A DNA stretch of 37,880 bases from an uncultured Bacteroidales bacterium (GCA_947303715.1 CAMYYY010000026.1:1-37880), one strand, 5' to 3'; positions 15,348 through 24,505 are shown, counted from the stretch's first letter. A program made the numbers and translations. Notes: generated by a model not told the origin, from the sequence alone.

Positions 15348-16130
15348 ATGAAAATCCTCGTCCTCGGAGCCGGAAAGATGGGCTCATTCTTTATTGACTT
15401 GCTCAGTTTCGAGCATGAGACTGCCGTCTATGACATCGACGCCCGCCGCCTACGTTTCATGTACAACACCCAGCGCTTCACCTCTCTGGAGGAGATTGAG
15501 GCGTTCCGTCCTGAGCTGGTCATCAACGCCGTCTCGCTCGACCACACCCTCGATGTCTTCCGTAGCGTCACCCCTCACCTCCCCTCTGACTGCATACTCA
15601 GCGACATCGCCTCCGTCAAGACCGGGCTGAAAGAGTACTACGACTCATGCGGCTTCCGCTACGTCTCCACCCACCCCATGTTCGGCCCCACGTTTGCCAA
15701 CCTCGGTGCCCTCCAGAACGAGAATGCCATCATCATCACCGAGGGCGATTACATGGGCCGCGTGCTCTTCCGCGACCTCTACAGCCGCCTCGGCCTCCAC
15801 ATCTGCGAGTACACCTTCCGCGAGCACGACGAGACGGTGGCCTACTCCCTCGCCATCCCCTTCGTCTCGACGTTCGTCTTTGCCGCCGTCATGAAGCATC
15901 AGGACGCCCCAGGCACCACCTTCCGCCGCCACCTCACCATTGCGCGCGGCGTGCTGGGCGAGGACCGAGCCCTGCTGCGCGAAATCCTCTTCAACCCCCA
16001 CACCACCGCCCAGGTCTCGCGTATCCGCAGCCAACTTGCCGAACTCATCGACATCATCGACCGTCGCGACACTCCTGCCCTCGACGCCTACATCGACCAG
16101 ATCAAGGCCAACGTAGCGAGCAACCAATAG
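15348..16130 (+). CDS. tyrA: Prephenate dehydrogenase
   Basis: NAD(P)-dependent oxidation and decarboxylation of prephenate to 4-hydroxyphenylpyruvate, the committed step to Tyr. The Rossmann domain begins immediately (ILVLGAGKMGSFFIDLL); ISDIASVKTG-like residues DCILSDIASVKTGL lie near 87 and THPMFGPTF near 110, with His and Pro of the substrate site. The C-terminal helical dimerisation domain completes about 260 residues. I prefer the Met at 15348, next to the first beta-strand; the Met at 15336 would add four residues and lies 4 bp after the inverted repeat. Last gene of the aromatic operon; a terminator follows. Confidence 0.93.
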   Translation: MKILVLGAGKMGSFFIDLLSFEHETAVYDIDARRLRFMYNTQRFTSLEEIEAFRPELVINAVSLDHTLDVFRSVTPHLPSDCILSDIASVKTGLKEYYDSCGFRYVSTHPMFGPTFANLGALQNENAIIITEGDYMGRVLFRDLYSRLGLHICEYTFREHDETVAYSLAIPFVSTFVFAAVMKHQDAPGTTFRRHLTIARGVLGEDRALLREILFNPHTTAQVSRIRSQLAELIDIIDRRDTPALDAYIDQIKANVASNQ

Positions 16131-16154
16131 AGGCATTGGCAGAGGCTCCTTTTC

Positions 16155-16201
16155 CCCTCTTTTTTCCACCACTCCCGGAAAAAAGAGGGAGTTTCTTTTT
16201 G
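16155..16201 (+). terminator. Terminator of the Phe/Tyr operon
   Basis: Perfect 13-bp stem (16155-16167 with 16177-16189, CCCTCTTTTTTCC and its complement), a 9-base loop, then AGTTTCTTTTTG. It lies 25 bp after the tyrA stop. Confidence 0.85.
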
Positions 16202-16228
16202 TCGTTACAAAAGAAGTGATTATCTTTG
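16198..16228 (+). promoter_or_regulatory. Promoter for the HU-like/winged-helix gene
   Basis: TTTG (16198-16201), 19 bp, TATCTTTG (16221-16228). Its -33 element overlaps the end of the preceding terminator. It gives a 5' UTR of about 200 nt containing the palindrome array. Confidence 0.7.
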
Positions 16229-16248
16229 CAATGCCAAAGGAAGAGATG

Positions 16249-16358
16249 TTTTCATCGCAATGGTTAAGAGTTTTCATCGCAATGAAAACTTTCTTTCATC
16301 GCAATGGTTTAATCTTTTCATCGCGATGAAAACTTTCTTTCATCGCGATGAAAAAAAG
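16249..16358. repeat. Five-unit TTTCATCGCGATGAAA palindrome array in a 5' UTR
   Basis: Units of 21-23 bp begin at 16249, 16271, 16294, 16315 and 16338. Each contains TTTCATCGC followed by AATGG, AATGAAAA or GATGAAAA; units 4 and 5 hold the perfect 16-bp palindrome TTTCATCGCGATGAAA. Half-palindromic and full-palindromic units alternate at first. The array lies between promoter and start codon of a predicted DNA-binding protein, so it could be an autoregulatory operator or a chain of RNA hairpins. The rest of the 16131-16439 gap is the terminator, the promoter and an A-rich leader. Confidence 0.85.
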
Positions 16359-16439
16359 ACGAAAGAAGGGAATGAATCTCTGAAAGCTGAAAAAGAAAAA
16401 ACAACAAAGGATTATTAACCACGAAAAAAGAGTCTCATT

Positions 16440-17069
16440 ATGTCAAAGATTAAATGTAAAGTAACACGGAGAAACTACGTGTCTGGCAGCGACTTGCAGC
16501 AGGAGAGCGTGCGCGTCTCGCCAGCCAGCTCAACAACCATCACCACCAGAATGCTGGCTGACGACATGCAGGAGTCCATGTCGCTCACCCGATCCGACAT
16601 TGTGGCAGCCCTGGAAGGGCTCAGCCATTTCACAAAAGAAGCATTAGCGACAGGCGCCGTTGTGAAAATCAACGGCTTCGGGTCGTTCCAGCTCTCCTTC
16701 GGGCTGAAGGACCGTGTGGCAGCCGACAAGAAGGTGAAGGCGAACATGATTGAGGTGAAGGGAATCATCTTCCGCCCGTCAGACGAGTTCCTCGAAGAAA
16801 TCAAGAAGGATGTCACATTCAGGGTAACTGACGACTGCCGCAACGCCCTTTCCGCCGCCGGCACCATCGAAGCCCTGCGCAGCTATATGGAGGAACGCCG
16901 CACGGAGGGAAAGGCCGAGCAAATCACCCTCAAGCAACTGAAAACACTCTGCCATTGCTCCTACTCCACCGCCTACCGCCGCCTCCGCGCCTTCCTGACC
17001 GACGGGCTGCTCGTCCGCTCTACAGACTACGCCGGAATCTTCGTCCCCGGCCCGGCATGGGCAGAATGA
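16440..17069 (+). CDS. HU-like DNA-binding protein with C-terminal winged-helix-like domain
   Basis: 209 residues. Residues about 1-125 resemble the Bacteroidota HU-like (HU-HIG/HU-CCDC81-like) domain: SLTRSDIVAALEGLSHFTKEALATG forms the helical body, and VVKINGFGSFQLSF matches the HU core strand motif (compare GFGxF). Residues about 135-205 look like a winged helix (ITLKQLKTLCHCSYSTAYRRLRAFLTDGLLVRS), where TAYRRL would be the recognition helix. The combination suggests a nucleoid-associated protein with sequence-specific contact. Its 5' UTR carries five palindromes that are candidate binding sites. Not linked to an operon on either side. Confidence 0.8.
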   Translation: MSKIKCKVTRRNYVSGSDLQQESVRVSPASSTTITTRMLADDMQESMSLTRSDIVAALEGLSHFTKEALATGAVVKINGFGSFQLSFGLKDRVAADKKVKANMIEVKGIIFRPSDEFLEEIKKDVTFRVTDDCRNALSAAGTIEALRSYMEERRTEGKAEQITLKQLKTLCHCSYSTAYRRLRAFLTDGLLVRSTDYAGIFVPGPAWAE

Positions 17070-17123
17070 CATTTGTGCAAAATGGGCATTTTCAAAGAAA
17101 AAAAGCAAAAAAACACAAAAACA

Positions 17124-17155
17124 TTTGGCAGTTAGCGCAGAAAGCAGTAATTTCG
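17124..17155 (+). promoter_or_regulatory. Promoter for rplU-rpmA
   Basis: TTTG (17124-17127), 20 bp, TAATTTCG (17148-17155), one base off the -7 consensus. It leaves a leader of roughly 80 nt before rplU. Confidence 0.5.
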
Positions 17156-17167
17156 CGGCCGATTTAG

Positions 17168-17216
17168 TCCGCACAGGCCCGGAGAAGTAGTCGCATGAGG
17201 CGGCTCGCCTGACGGA
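17168..17216 (+). promoter_or_regulatory. GC-rich structured leader upstream of rplU
   Basis: TCCG and CAGGC (17168-17171, 17174-17178) can pair with GCCTG and CGGA (17207-17211, 17213-17216) around a small internal loop. A further CCG/CGG pair lies inside. The segment is in the mRNA leader of the L21-L27 operon, where autogenous ribosomal-protein binding sites occur in other bacteria. I do not recognise a named motif. Confidence 0.45.
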
Positions 17217-17243
17217 AAAACTTAAAATAGTTTTAGTTACAAA

Positions 17244-17561
17244 ATGTACGCAATCGTAGAAATCAACGGACAGCAGTTCAAGGCCGAAGCAGGCAAGAAG
17301 TTGTTCGTGTACCACATTCAGCAGAGCGAGAGCGGCCAGACCGTAGAGTTCGACCGTGTGCTGCTGGTGGAGAATGAAGGAATCGTCACCGTGGGTGCCC
17401 CCACCGTCGAGGGAGCCAAGGTGGTGTGTGAAGTGAAGAGCCCGCTGGTGAAGGGCGACAAGGTCATCGTGTTCCACAAGCGCCGCCGCAAAGGCTATCG
17501 CAAGCTCAATGGCCATCGTCAGCAGTTCAGCGAGATCGTTGTGAAGGAAGTTGTCGCTTAA
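17244..17561 (+). CDS. rplU: 50S ribosomal protein L21
   Basis: 105-residue large-subunit protein that binds 23S rRNA. It opens with [20 protein letters not shown], the L21 signature, and has the basic C-terminal [16 protein letters not shown] segment that contacts rRNA. Normal length. It lies 39 bp before rpmA, the near-universal L21-L27 pair. Confidence 0.98.
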   Translation: MYAIVEINGQQFKAEAGKKLFVYHIQQSESGQTVEFDRVLLVENEGIVTVGAPTVEGAKVVCEVKSPLVKGDKVIVFHKRRRKGYRKLNGHRQQFSEIVVKEVVA

Positions 17562-17600
17562 AACCGACGCATGGTTTAACCCTTAAAACGAGAAAAGATT

Positions 17601-17870
17601 ATGGCACATAAGAAAGGTGTAGGTAGTTCTAAGAACGGCCGTGAATCAGCCAGCAAACGTCTGGGCGTCAAGATTTGGGGTGGTCAGTTCTGCAAGGCGG
17701 GCAACATCATCGTCCGTCAGCGCGGCACAGTCCATCATCCCGGTACCAACATGGGCATGGGCAGCGACCACACGCTGTATGCCCTCTGCGACGGAACCGT
17801 CAGCTTCAAGCGCGGACATGGCGACAGAAGCTATGTCTCCGTAATCCCCGCTGAAAAGCCCGAGGCTTAG
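17601..17870 (+). CDS. rpmA: 50S ribosomal protein L27
   Basis: 89 residues, located near the peptidyl transferase centre. The N-terminus [16 protein letters not shown] and the [10 protein letters not shown] and [17 protein letters not shown] segments are diagnostic. There is no Firmicutes-type N-terminal cleavage extension. Second gene of the rplU operon. Confidence 0.98.
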   Translation: MAHKKGVGSSKNGRESASKRLGVKIWGGQFCKAGNIIVRQRGTVHHPGTNMGMGSDHTLYALCDGTVSFKRGHGDRSYVSVIPAEKPEA

Positions 17871-17881
17871 CAAGTCAAGAG

Positions 17882-18000
17882 TAAGGAGTTAAGAGTTAAG
17901 AAAAAAGTTTTGCTGTGGGGAGACTACACGCGAGACATTTTTTCTTAACTCTTAATTCTTAATTGAATTTTTATTCCTAATTCCTCATTCCTAATTTCAA
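17882..18000. repeat. Inverted-repeat element plus tandem heptamers before serS
   Basis: A perfect 17-bp inverted repeat (17890-17906 and 17938-17954) built from GTTAAGA heptamers surrounds a 31-bp core (TTTGCTGTGGGGAG, then GAGACA). It is followed by ATTCCTA/ATTCCTC heptamers (17970-17997) up to the serS start. Same layout as the element at 15235-15331. Confidence 0.85.
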
Positions 18001-18009
18001 TTTTTTACC

Positions 18010-19329
18010 GTGCTTACCTTAAAGCAAATCACCGAACAGACCGAGCAGACCGTGAAGGGTCTGGAGAAAAAGCACTTCAAAGGTGCTCAGGAAGCCGTTG
18101 ACCAAGTTATAGCCCTCGATAAGGTGCGCCGCACATCGCAGACGGCGCTGGACCGCAACCTCGCCGATGCCAAAAAGCTTGCCGCACAAATCGGCATGCT
18201 GATGAAGCAGGGCAAGCGCGACGAGGCTGAAGCCGTCAAGGCTGAAGTTGCCGCACTTAAAGAGAAGAACCACATCCTCGAGGAGGAGATGACGCGCGCC
18301 GCTGCCGACATGCAGACCGTGCTCTATACTATCCCTAACCTGCCCTACGACGAAGTCCCCGAAGGTTTTGGCGCCGAGGATAACCATGTGGTGAAAAGCA
18401 ACCTCAAGGAATGTACCGCCGGCGATACCGTAGGGAACTGGGACGTCAACCCCAAGCTGGGCATTGACAATCCTCTTCCCCATTGGGAACTGGCGCGGAA
18501 ATACAACCTCATCGACTTCGACCTGGGCGTGAAGATAACCGGTGCAGGCTTCCCCGTCTATATCGGCAAGGGTGCCCAACTGCAAAGGGCTCTTATCAAT
18601 TTCTTTCTCGCTGAGGCTAACAAGAGCGGCTATACGGAAATCATGCCGCCAACGGTAGTCAACGCCGCCTCGGGCTACGGCACAGGCCAGCTGCCCGACA
18701 AGGAGGGACAGATGTACCATTGCGAAGTGGACGACTTCTACCTCATCCCTACTGCCGAGGTGCCCGTCACGAACATCTATCGCGACGTGATTCTTGACGA
18801 AAAGGAACTGCCTGTCAAGAACTGCGCCTACACGGAGTGTTTCCGCCGCGAGGCCGGATCGTACGGCAAAGACGTGCGCGGACTGAACCGCCTGCACGAG
18901 TTCTCAAAGATTGAGATAGTGCGCATCGACAAGCCTGAGCACTCGAAGGAGAGCCACAAGGAGATGCTGGAGCATGTGGAGGGGTTGCTGAAGAAACTGG
19001 AACTTCCCTATCGGATCCTGCTGCTCTGCGGTGGCGACCAGAGCTTTACGAGTGCCATCTGCTACGACTTCGAAGTCTATTCCGAGGCTCAGGGACGCTG
19101 GCTGGAGGTATCGTCCGTCAGCAATTTCGACAGCTATCAGGCCAACCGTCTGAAGTGCCGCTTCCGCCGTGCCGAGACGGGCAAGATTGAGCTCTGCCAC
19201 ACGCTGAACGGCTCGGCCCTCGCCCTGCCGCGCATCGTTGCCGCTCTGCTCGAAAACAACCAGACGCCCGAAGGCATCCGCATCCCCGCAGCCCTTGTCC
19301 CCTACACAGGATTCGACATCATCAGCTAA
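18010..19329 (+). CDS. serS: Serine--tRNA ligase
   Basis: Class II synthetase that charges tRNA-Ser and tRNA-Sec-type acceptors. The first about 105 residues form the long coiled-coil tRNA-binding arm, rich in Lys, Glu and Ala. The catalytic core has motif 2 in TECFRREAGSYGKDVRGLNRLHEF and motif 3 in TLNGSALALPRIVAALLENNQ near the C-terminus. 439 residues, slightly above the common size. The start is a GTG at 18010, giving MLTLKQITE, which fits homologues; the region before it is repeat DNA. Confidence 0.95.
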   Translation: MLTLKQITEQTEQTVKGLEKKHFKGAQEAVDQVIALDKVRRTSQTALDRNLADAKKLAAQIGMLMKQGKRDEAEAVKAEVAALKEKNHILEEEMTRAAADMQTVLYTIPNLPYDEVPEGFGAEDNHVVKSNLKECTAGDTVGNWDVNPKLGIDNPLPHWELARKYNLIDFDLGVKITGAGFPVYIGKGAQLQRALINFFLAEANKSGYTEIMPPTVVNAASGYGTGQLPDKEGQMYHCEVDDFYLIPTAEVPVTNIYRDVILDEKELPVKNCAYTECFRREAGSYGKDVRGLNRLHEFSKIEIVRIDKPEHSKESHKEMLEHVEGLLKKLELPYRILLLCGGDQSFTSAICYDFEVYSEAQGRWLEVSSVSNFDSYQANRLKCRFRRAETGKIELCHTLNGSALALPRIVAALLENNQTPEGIRIPAALVPYTGFDIIS

Positions 19330-19341
19330 GCTCTCATCGAC

Positions 19342-20043
19342 ATGTCCAAAAACGAAGTCACGCCCGAACAAGCCATCGCCTACATCAGCGACCTCTGGGA
19401 ACTGCTGACTGCTGAGCAGAAAGCGCTCATGCAGAAAAATATCAGCGTGCGCAGCTACAAGAAACACGAGGTCATTTATTCGGAGCGTGAGCTGCCCGAA
19501 CGACTGCTCTGCGTGCTGGAGGGCAAGGTGAAAATCTACCGCGAAGGCATTGGCGGACGTACTCAGATTATGCGCATGATTACAAGTGTGGGCTACTTCG
19601 GCTACCGCGCCTACTTCGCCGGCGAACGATATGTAACAAATGCCAAGGCGTTCGAGCCCTCCATCATCTGCTCATTTCCCATGCAGGTGGTGGAGAAGGT
19701 AGTGCGAGAGAACAACCGCGTGGCGTTCTTCTTCATCCATCGGCTGGCCTACGACTTGGGAGAATCGGATGCCCGTACCGTCAACTTGACGCAGAAGCAT
19801 ATCCGCGGCCGACTGGCAGAAAATCTGCTCTTCCTGAAGGAGAACTACGGCCTCGAAGCCGACGGCGCCACCATCAGCGTCTATCTCTCGCGACAAGACT
19901 TGGCCAGCCTCTCCAACATGACCACCGCCAACGCCATCCGCACCCTCTCCAGCTTTGCCTCCGAACGCATCATCGCCATTGACGGACGCAAGATTAAGAT
20001 CATCGACGAAGAACGTCTGCGCCGCATAAGTAAGATTGGGTAG
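19342..20043 (+). CDS. Crp/Fnr family transcriptional regulator
   Basis: 233 residues. Residues about 25-120 form a cyclic-nucleotide-binding-like beta-barrel with VIYSERELPERLLCVLEGKVKIY. A long dimerisation helix follows, then a Crp-type winged helix (about 155-225) with HIRGRLAENLLFL and ISVYLSRQDLASLSNMTTANAIRTLSSF as helix-turn-helix. There is no N-terminal Cys cluster, so it is not an FNR-type iron-sulphur sensor; the ligand is unknown. It starts 12 bp after serS. Similar regulators in Bacteroidota respond to redox or nitrosative stress, but that is only inference here. Confidence 0.88.
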   Translation: MSKNEVTPEQAIAYISDLWELLTAEQKALMQKNISVRSYKKHEVIYSERELPERLLCVLEGKVKIYREGIGGRTQIMRMITSVGYFGYRAYFAGERYVTNAKAFEPSIICSFPMQVVEKVVRENNRVAFFFIHRLAYDLGESDARTVNLTQKHIRGRLAENLLFLKENYGLEADGATISVYLSRQDLASLSNMTTANAIRTLSSFASERIIAIDGRKIKIIDEERLRRISKIG

Positions 20044-20113
20044 AGAATTGGCTATAGAGTGCTGCAGACAAATCGCAATAAAAAAAAACGTCAAATCGTA
20101 AAATACAAATAAG

Positions 20114-21436
20114 GTGTTTGAGAATTTAAGCGAACGATTAGAGAAATCATTCAAAATACTGAAAGGTGAGGGAAAAATCACCGAGGTGAATGTGGCGGAA
20201 ACGCTGAAAGACGTCCGCAAAGCTCTGCTTGATGCCGATGTCAACTACAAGGTTGCCAAGTCGTTCACCGATACCGTCAAGGAAAAGGCACTCGGACAGA
20301 ACGTGCTTACCTCCGTACGCCCCTCGCAACTGATGGTGAAGATTGTCCACGATGAGCTAACTTCGCTTATGGGTGGCGAGACGGCCGAGCTGGAGCTGAA
20401 AGGACACCCTTCAGTTATCCTGATGAGCGGTCTTCAGGGCTCTGGTAAGACCACCATGAGCGCTAAGTTGGCTACCCTGCTCAAGAACAAGCGCCACAAA
20501 CGTCCTCTGCTGGCTGCCTGCGACGTCTATCGTCCTGCCGCTATAGACCAGTTGTGCGTGTTAGGCGAACAGATTGAGGTGCCCGTCTATAAGGAGATCG
20601 GCAACAACAATCCTGTGCTGATTGCCCAGAATGCCATTCACGAAGCCAAAGCAAAGGGTAACGACGTCGTGATTGTTGATACCGCCGGACGTCTGGCTAT
20701 CGACGAACAGATGATGCAGGAGATTGCAGCCATCAAGGAGGCTGTTACCCCTGACGTCATCCTCTTTGTCGTTGACTCGATGACGGGTCAGGACGCCGTC
20801 AACACCGCCAAGGAATTTAATGAGCGGCTTGACTTCACAGGCGTTGTCCTCACCAAGCTCGATGGCGACACCCGCGGTGGTGCTGCCCTCTCCATCCGCA
20901 CGGTGGTTGACAAACCCATCATGTTTGTCGGTACGGGCGAGAAGATGGAAGCCCTCGACGTGTTCCACCCCAACCGTATGGCCGACCGTATCCTCGGTAT
21001 GGGCGACATCGTCAGCTTTGTGGAGCGTGCACAGGAACAATACGACGAGAAAGAAGCCCGCGAGCTTAGCCGCAAGCTGGCCAAGAACCAGTTTGACTTC
21101 AACGACTTCCGTGCCCAGATTGCCCAAATCAAAAAGATGGGTAATATCAAGGACCTTATGGGTATGATTCCCGGCGTGGGAAAAGCCATCAAGGACATCG
21201 ACATTAACGACGATGCTTTCAAGAGCATCGAGGCGATCATCAGCTCCATGACTCCCAAGGAACGCGAGCATCCCGAAATCATTAACGGAAGCCGACGCGA
21301 TCGTATCGCCAAGGGTAGCGGCACAAGCATACAGGAGGTGAACCGCCTGCTGAAGCAGTTCGACGACATGAAGAAGATGATGAAGACCGTCTCTAATACG
21401 CCTAGGGGACGAATGCCGAAGCTGAAGAGAAGATAG
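20114..21436 (+). CDS. ffh: Signal recognition particle protein Ffh
   Basis: GTPase that, with 4.5S RNA, targets nascent membrane proteins to FtsY at the inner membrane. N domain 1-about 95; G domain about 96-295 with the P-loop [39 protein letters not shown] and [15 protein letters not shown] domain from about 320 with [11 protein letters not shown] and the RNA-binding [24 protein letters not shown] segment. 440 residues, normal. The start codon is GTG. A terminator follows. Confidence 0.97.
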   Translation: MFENLSERLEKSFKILKGEGKITEVNVAETLKDVRKALLDADVNYKVAKSFTDTVKEKALGQNVLTSVRPSQLMVKIVHDELTSLMGGETAELELKGHPSVILMSGLQGSGKTTMSAKLATLLKNKRHKRPLLAACDVYRPAAIDQLCVLGEQIEVPVYKEIGNNNPVLIAQNAIHEAKAKGNDVVIVDTAGRLAIDEQMMQEIAAIKEAVTPDVILFVVDSMTGQDAVNTAKEFNERLDFTGVVLTKLDGDTRGGAALSIRTVVDKPIMFVGTGEKMEALDVFHPNRMADRILGMGDIVSFVERAQEQYDEKEARELSRKLAKNQFDFNDFRAQIAQIKKMGNIKDLMGMIPGVGKAIKDIDINDDAFKSIEAIISSMTPKEREHPEIINGSRRDRIAKGSGTSIQEVNRLLKQFDDMKKMMKTVSNTPRGRMPKLKRR

Positions 21437-21452
21437 CACTCATTTCCACTTT

Positions 21453-21493
21453 AATTCAGACGCCCTGTGCGCCTGAATTTTATTTTGTTTTAT
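21453..21493 (+). terminator. Terminator after ffh
   Basis: AATTCAGACGC (21453-21463) pairs with GCGCCTGAATT (21469-21479) with one mismatch and a CCTGT loop, followed by TTATTTTGTTTT. Confidence 0.8.
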
Positions 21494-21516
21494 TTACAAC
21501 TTAAAACCATCCAAAG

Positions 21517-22392
21517 ATGACACTGATTGACGGAAAAGCAACCAGCGAACAGATTAAGCAAGAGATTGCTGCCGAAGTGGCGGCACGTATCAGCCGAGGC
21601 GAAAAGCGACCCCATTTGGCTGCCATCCTCGTCGGACATGACGGCGGCAGCGAAACCTACGTGGCTAACAAAGTGAAGGCATGCGAAGTGTGTGGCTTCA
21701 AATCGACCCTCATCCGCTACGAGGACGACGTCACCGAGGACGTACTGCTGCAGAAAATCGACGAATTAAACAACGACGAGGACGTCGACGGCTTTATCGT
21801 CCAGCTGCCCCTCCCCCGCCACATCAACGAACAGCACATCATCGAAGCTATTGACTACCGCAAGGACGTCGATGGCTTCCACCCCGTCAACGTAGGCCGC
21901 ATGTCCATCGGCCTTCCTTGCTTTGTCAGCGCCACACCCGCTGGTATTCTGGAGCTGTTGCGCCGCTATGATATCCCCACTTCGGGTAAGAAGTGTGTGA
22001 TTCTTGGCCGTAGCAACATCGTCGGTAAGCCGATGGCTACGCTGATGATGCAGAAGCATACCCCAGGCGACGCTACGGTCACCGTCTGCCATAGCCATTC
22101 TACAAACCTTGTGGAAGAGTGCCGTCAGGCCGATATTCTTATTGCCGCTATGGGACAGCCCAACTTCGTGAAAGCCGATATGATAAAAGAAGGCGCTGTA
22201 GTCATTGATGTCGGCACGACACGTGTTCCTGACGCCACGCGCAAGAGCGGATTCAAACTCACGGGCGACGTCAAGTTCGAAGAAGTTGCCCCCAAGTGCT
22301 CCTTCATCACTCCCGTCCCCGGCGGCGTGGGCCCCATGACCATCTGCTCATTGATGTTGAACACACTCAAAGCAGCCAAACACCTATTCTGA
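21517..22392 (+). CDS. folD: Bifunctional methylenetetrahydrofolate dehydrogenase / methenyltetrahydrofolate cyclohydrolase
   Basis: Interconverts 5,10-methylene- and 10-formyl-tetrahydrofolate for purine and formyl-Met synthesis. 291 residues. The catalytic [14 protein letters not shown] segment carries the conserved Tyr and Lys (about 49-62). [14 protein letters not shown] (about 90-103) and [13 protein letters not shown] (about 117-129) are family signatures. The Rossmann part has [17 protein letters not shown], and [14 protein letters not shown] lies near the end. It ends with TGA immediately followed by the ATG of the CapA-like gene. Confidence 0.97.
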   Translation: MTLIDGKATSEQIKQEIAAEVAARISRGEKRPHLAAILVGHDGGSETYVANKVKACEVCGFKSTLIRYEDDVTEDVLLQKIDELNNDEDVDGFIVQLPLPRHINEQHIIEAIDYRKDVDGFHPVNVGRMSIGLPCFVSATPAGILELLRRYDIPTSGKKCVILGRSNIVGKPMATLMMQKHTPGDATVTVCHSHSTNLVEECRQADILIAAMGQPNFVKADMIKEGAVVIDVGTTRVPDATRKSGFKLTGDVKFEEVAPKCSFITPVPGGVGPMTICSLMLNTLKAAKHLF

Positions 22393-23334
22393 ATGAGGAA
22401 AGCTGCCATATTATTGTTCTTCTGCGTAAGTACCGCTTTTGCACAAGACGAAGCTACGCTGCTTTTCGTGGGTGACCTGATGCAGCATAGCCCGCAATTC
22501 AAGCGAGCGCAGCAGCCTGATGGCAGTTTCAATTACGACATCTGCTTTGAGGAAGTAAAGCCCCACATCGAGGCTGCCGACATAGCCATCGGTAATCTCG
22601 AAGTCACGCTTGGAGGACCTCCCTACACGGGCTATCCCTGTTTCAGCGCCCCTGACGACTGGCTTTGGGCCATCAAAAAGACAGGATTCGACGTGCTTAC
22701 AACGTCTAACAACCATTGCCTCGACAGAGGCCGAAAGGGATTGGAGCGCACGCTGATGATGACGGATTCAGCGAGAGTCCAAACGCTGGGCACTTATCGA
22801 AACGCCGAGGAGCGGCTGAAGCGCTATCCCCTGCTTATAGAGAAAAACGGCATACGATTTGTTTTCCTCACCTATACCTACGACATGAATGGCTTCGAGG
22901 TGGAGGAGCCCAACGTCGTCAACGTTATCGACACATTGATGATGAAACGGGATATCCTCATCGCCCGCTCCATGCGGCCCGACATTATCATTGCAATCAT
23001 GCATTGGGGAACGGAATACAAACTACTGCCCGACAAGGACCAGCGGTCGAACGCCCAATGGTTGCTTGAGCAGGGCGTTGACCACATCATCGGAGGACAT
23101 CCCCACGTCATCCAGCCCACGGAGTATTTCCCTTATCCCGACAAACCCGACTACCACCTCGTTGTCTGGTCGCAAGGAAACTTCATCTCCAACATGAGTG
23201 CCCCGCACACTACTGAAGGAACAATGATTACGCTTACTTTCCGCAAGACAGGACTGGTTACCCGTCTCACAGAATACGATTGCAAGGTGGTTCAAACCAC
23301 AAGACCCGATTATCGCCTTTTAATCATAGACTAA
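22393..23334 (+). CDS. CapA/PgsA-like metallophosphatase-fold protein (secreted)
   Basis: 313 residues with an N-terminal signal peptide (hydrophobic residues 5-17, ending STAFAQ). The CapA family fold is recognised from FVGDLMQH near residue 26, IGNLEV near 65, TSNNHCLDRGRKGLERTL near 105-122, IAIMHWGTEYK near 200 and GGHPHVIQPTEYF near 235, giving the Asp, Asn and His residues of a calcineurin-like di-metal site. CapA/PgsA proteins take part in poly-gamma-glutamate capsules in Bacillus, but in Bacteroidota most are uncharacterised periplasmic hydrolases. It directly abuts folD and lies 1 bp before prfA, so it is probably co-transcribed with both. Confidence 0.85.
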   Translation: MRKAAILLFFCVSTAFAQDEATLLFVGDLMQHSPQFKRAQQPDGSFNYDICFEEVKPHIEAADIAIGNLEVTLGGPPYTGYPCFSAPDDWLWAIKKTGFDVLTTSNNHCLDRGRKGLERTLMMTDSARVQTLGTYRNAEERLKRYPLLIEKNGIRFVFLTYTYDMNGFEVEEPNVVNVIDTLMMKRDILIARSMRPDIIIAIMHWGTEYKLLPDKDQRSNAQWLLEQGVDHIIGGHPHVIQPTEYFPYPDKPDYHLVVWSQGNFISNMSAPHTTEGTMITLTFRKTGLVTRLTEYDCKVVQTTRPDYRLLIID

Positions 23335-23335
23335 T

Positions 23336-24445
23336 ATGGCAGAAAACACCTTACTTGACAAGTTGGATGCCCTTACCGGCAAATACGAGGAGATAGAACT
23401 CCTCATTACCGACCCTGCCGTCATTGCCGACATGCGGCGCTTTGTCAAACTGAATAAAGAATACAAGGAGCTTGGTGCGCTGATGGATGCCCGCAAGCGC
23501 TATCGCCAGTTGCTCAGCACACTGGAGGAATCACATATGATGATGGCCGATGAATCCGACCCCGAAATGAGGGAGATGGCTCGCGAGGAGTTCGAGAGCT
23601 GCAACCGCCAGATACCCGAGATGGAGGAGGAAATCAAGCTGCTGCTCATCCCTGCCGACCCTGAGGACGAGAAGAACGTCATTATGGAAATCCGCGGCGG
23701 CACGGGAGGCGACGAAGCAGCCCTCTTCGCCGGCGACCTTTTCAAGATGTACAGCAAGTACTGCGAGTCAAAAGGCTGGAAGGTCGAAGTCAGTTCCTTC
23801 AGCGAAGGCACCGTGGGTGGTTTCAAGGAGATCATTTTCAGCGTCACGGGCGACAAGGTCTATGGCACGCTGAAGTATGAGAGCGGTGTGCACCGCGTGC
23901 AGCGCATTCCCGTTACGGAGACGCAGGGACGTGTCCACACCAGCGCCGCCACCGTAGCTTGTCTGCCCGAAGCCGATGCCTTCGAGGTGGAAATCAACGA
24001 GGGCGAAATCCGCTGGGATACCTTCCGCTCAAGTGGTGCCGGTGGGCAAAATGTCAACAAAGTAGAGTCAGGTGTTCGTCTGCGCTACAACTGGCGGAAT
24101 CCCATCACGGGAGTCACAGAGGAGATTCTTATTGAATGTACGGAGACCCGTGACCAGCCTAAGAACAAAGAACGTGCCCTGGCCCGGCTGCGCACCTTCA
24201 TCTACGACAAGGAGCATCAGAAGTACATCGACGACATCGCCTCGAAGCGCAAGACCATGGTCAGTACCGGCGACCGCTCCGCCAAAATCCGCACCTACAA
24301 CTACCCGCAGGGCCGAATCACCGACCATCGTATCAACTACACCATTTACAACCTCGCCGCATTCATGAACGGCGACATTCAGGACTGCATCGACCACCTC
24401 ATCATTGCCGAGAATGCCGAACGGCTGAAAGCCTCGGAACTGTAA
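23336..24445 (+). CDS. prfA: Peptide chain release factor 1
   Basis: Terminates translation at UAA and UAG. 369 residues. The codon-recognition PxT motif is in [18 protein letters not shown] (about 189-206). The GGQ motif that triggers peptidyl-tRNA hydrolysis is in [19 protein letters not shown] (about 226-244). The N-terminal domain shows [16 protein letters not shown] (about 122-137). There is no frameshift site, which separates it from RF2. It begins 1 bp after the CapA-like stop. Confidence 0.96.
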   Translation: MAENTLLDKLDALTGKYEEIELLITDPAVIADMRRFVKLNKEYKELGALMDARKRYRQLLSTLEESHMMMADESDPEMREMAREEFESCNRQIPEMEEEIKLLLIPADPEDEKNVIMEIRGGTGGDEAALFAGDLFKMYSKYCESKGWKVEVSSFSEGTVGGFKEIIFSVTGDKVYGTLKYESGVHRVQRIPVTETQGRVHTSAATVACLPEADAFEVEINEGEIRWDTFRSSGAGGQNVNKVESGVRLRYNWRNPITGVTEEILIECTETRDQPKNKERALARLRTFIYDKEHQKYIDDIASKRKTMVSTGDRSAKIRTYNYPQGRITDHRINYTIYNLAAFMNGDIQDCIDHLIIAENAERLKASEL

Positions 24446-24469
24446 TGAATTACAAAAAGCTATTATCTT

Positions 24470-24497
24470 TTCACTAATCACTATTCACTAATCACTA
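24470..24497. repeat. 14-bp tandem duplication made of heptamers
   Basis: TTCACTAATCACTA occurs twice without a gap (24470-24483, 24484-24497) in the spacer between prfA and pyrF. Confidence 0.85.
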
Positions 24498-24505
24498 TAA
24501 TTCCC

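Noticed and set aside
20561..21439. 292-codon minus-strand open frame
   Set aside because: Entirely antisense to ffh, a strongly conserved gene; the long frame follows from high GC at third positions.
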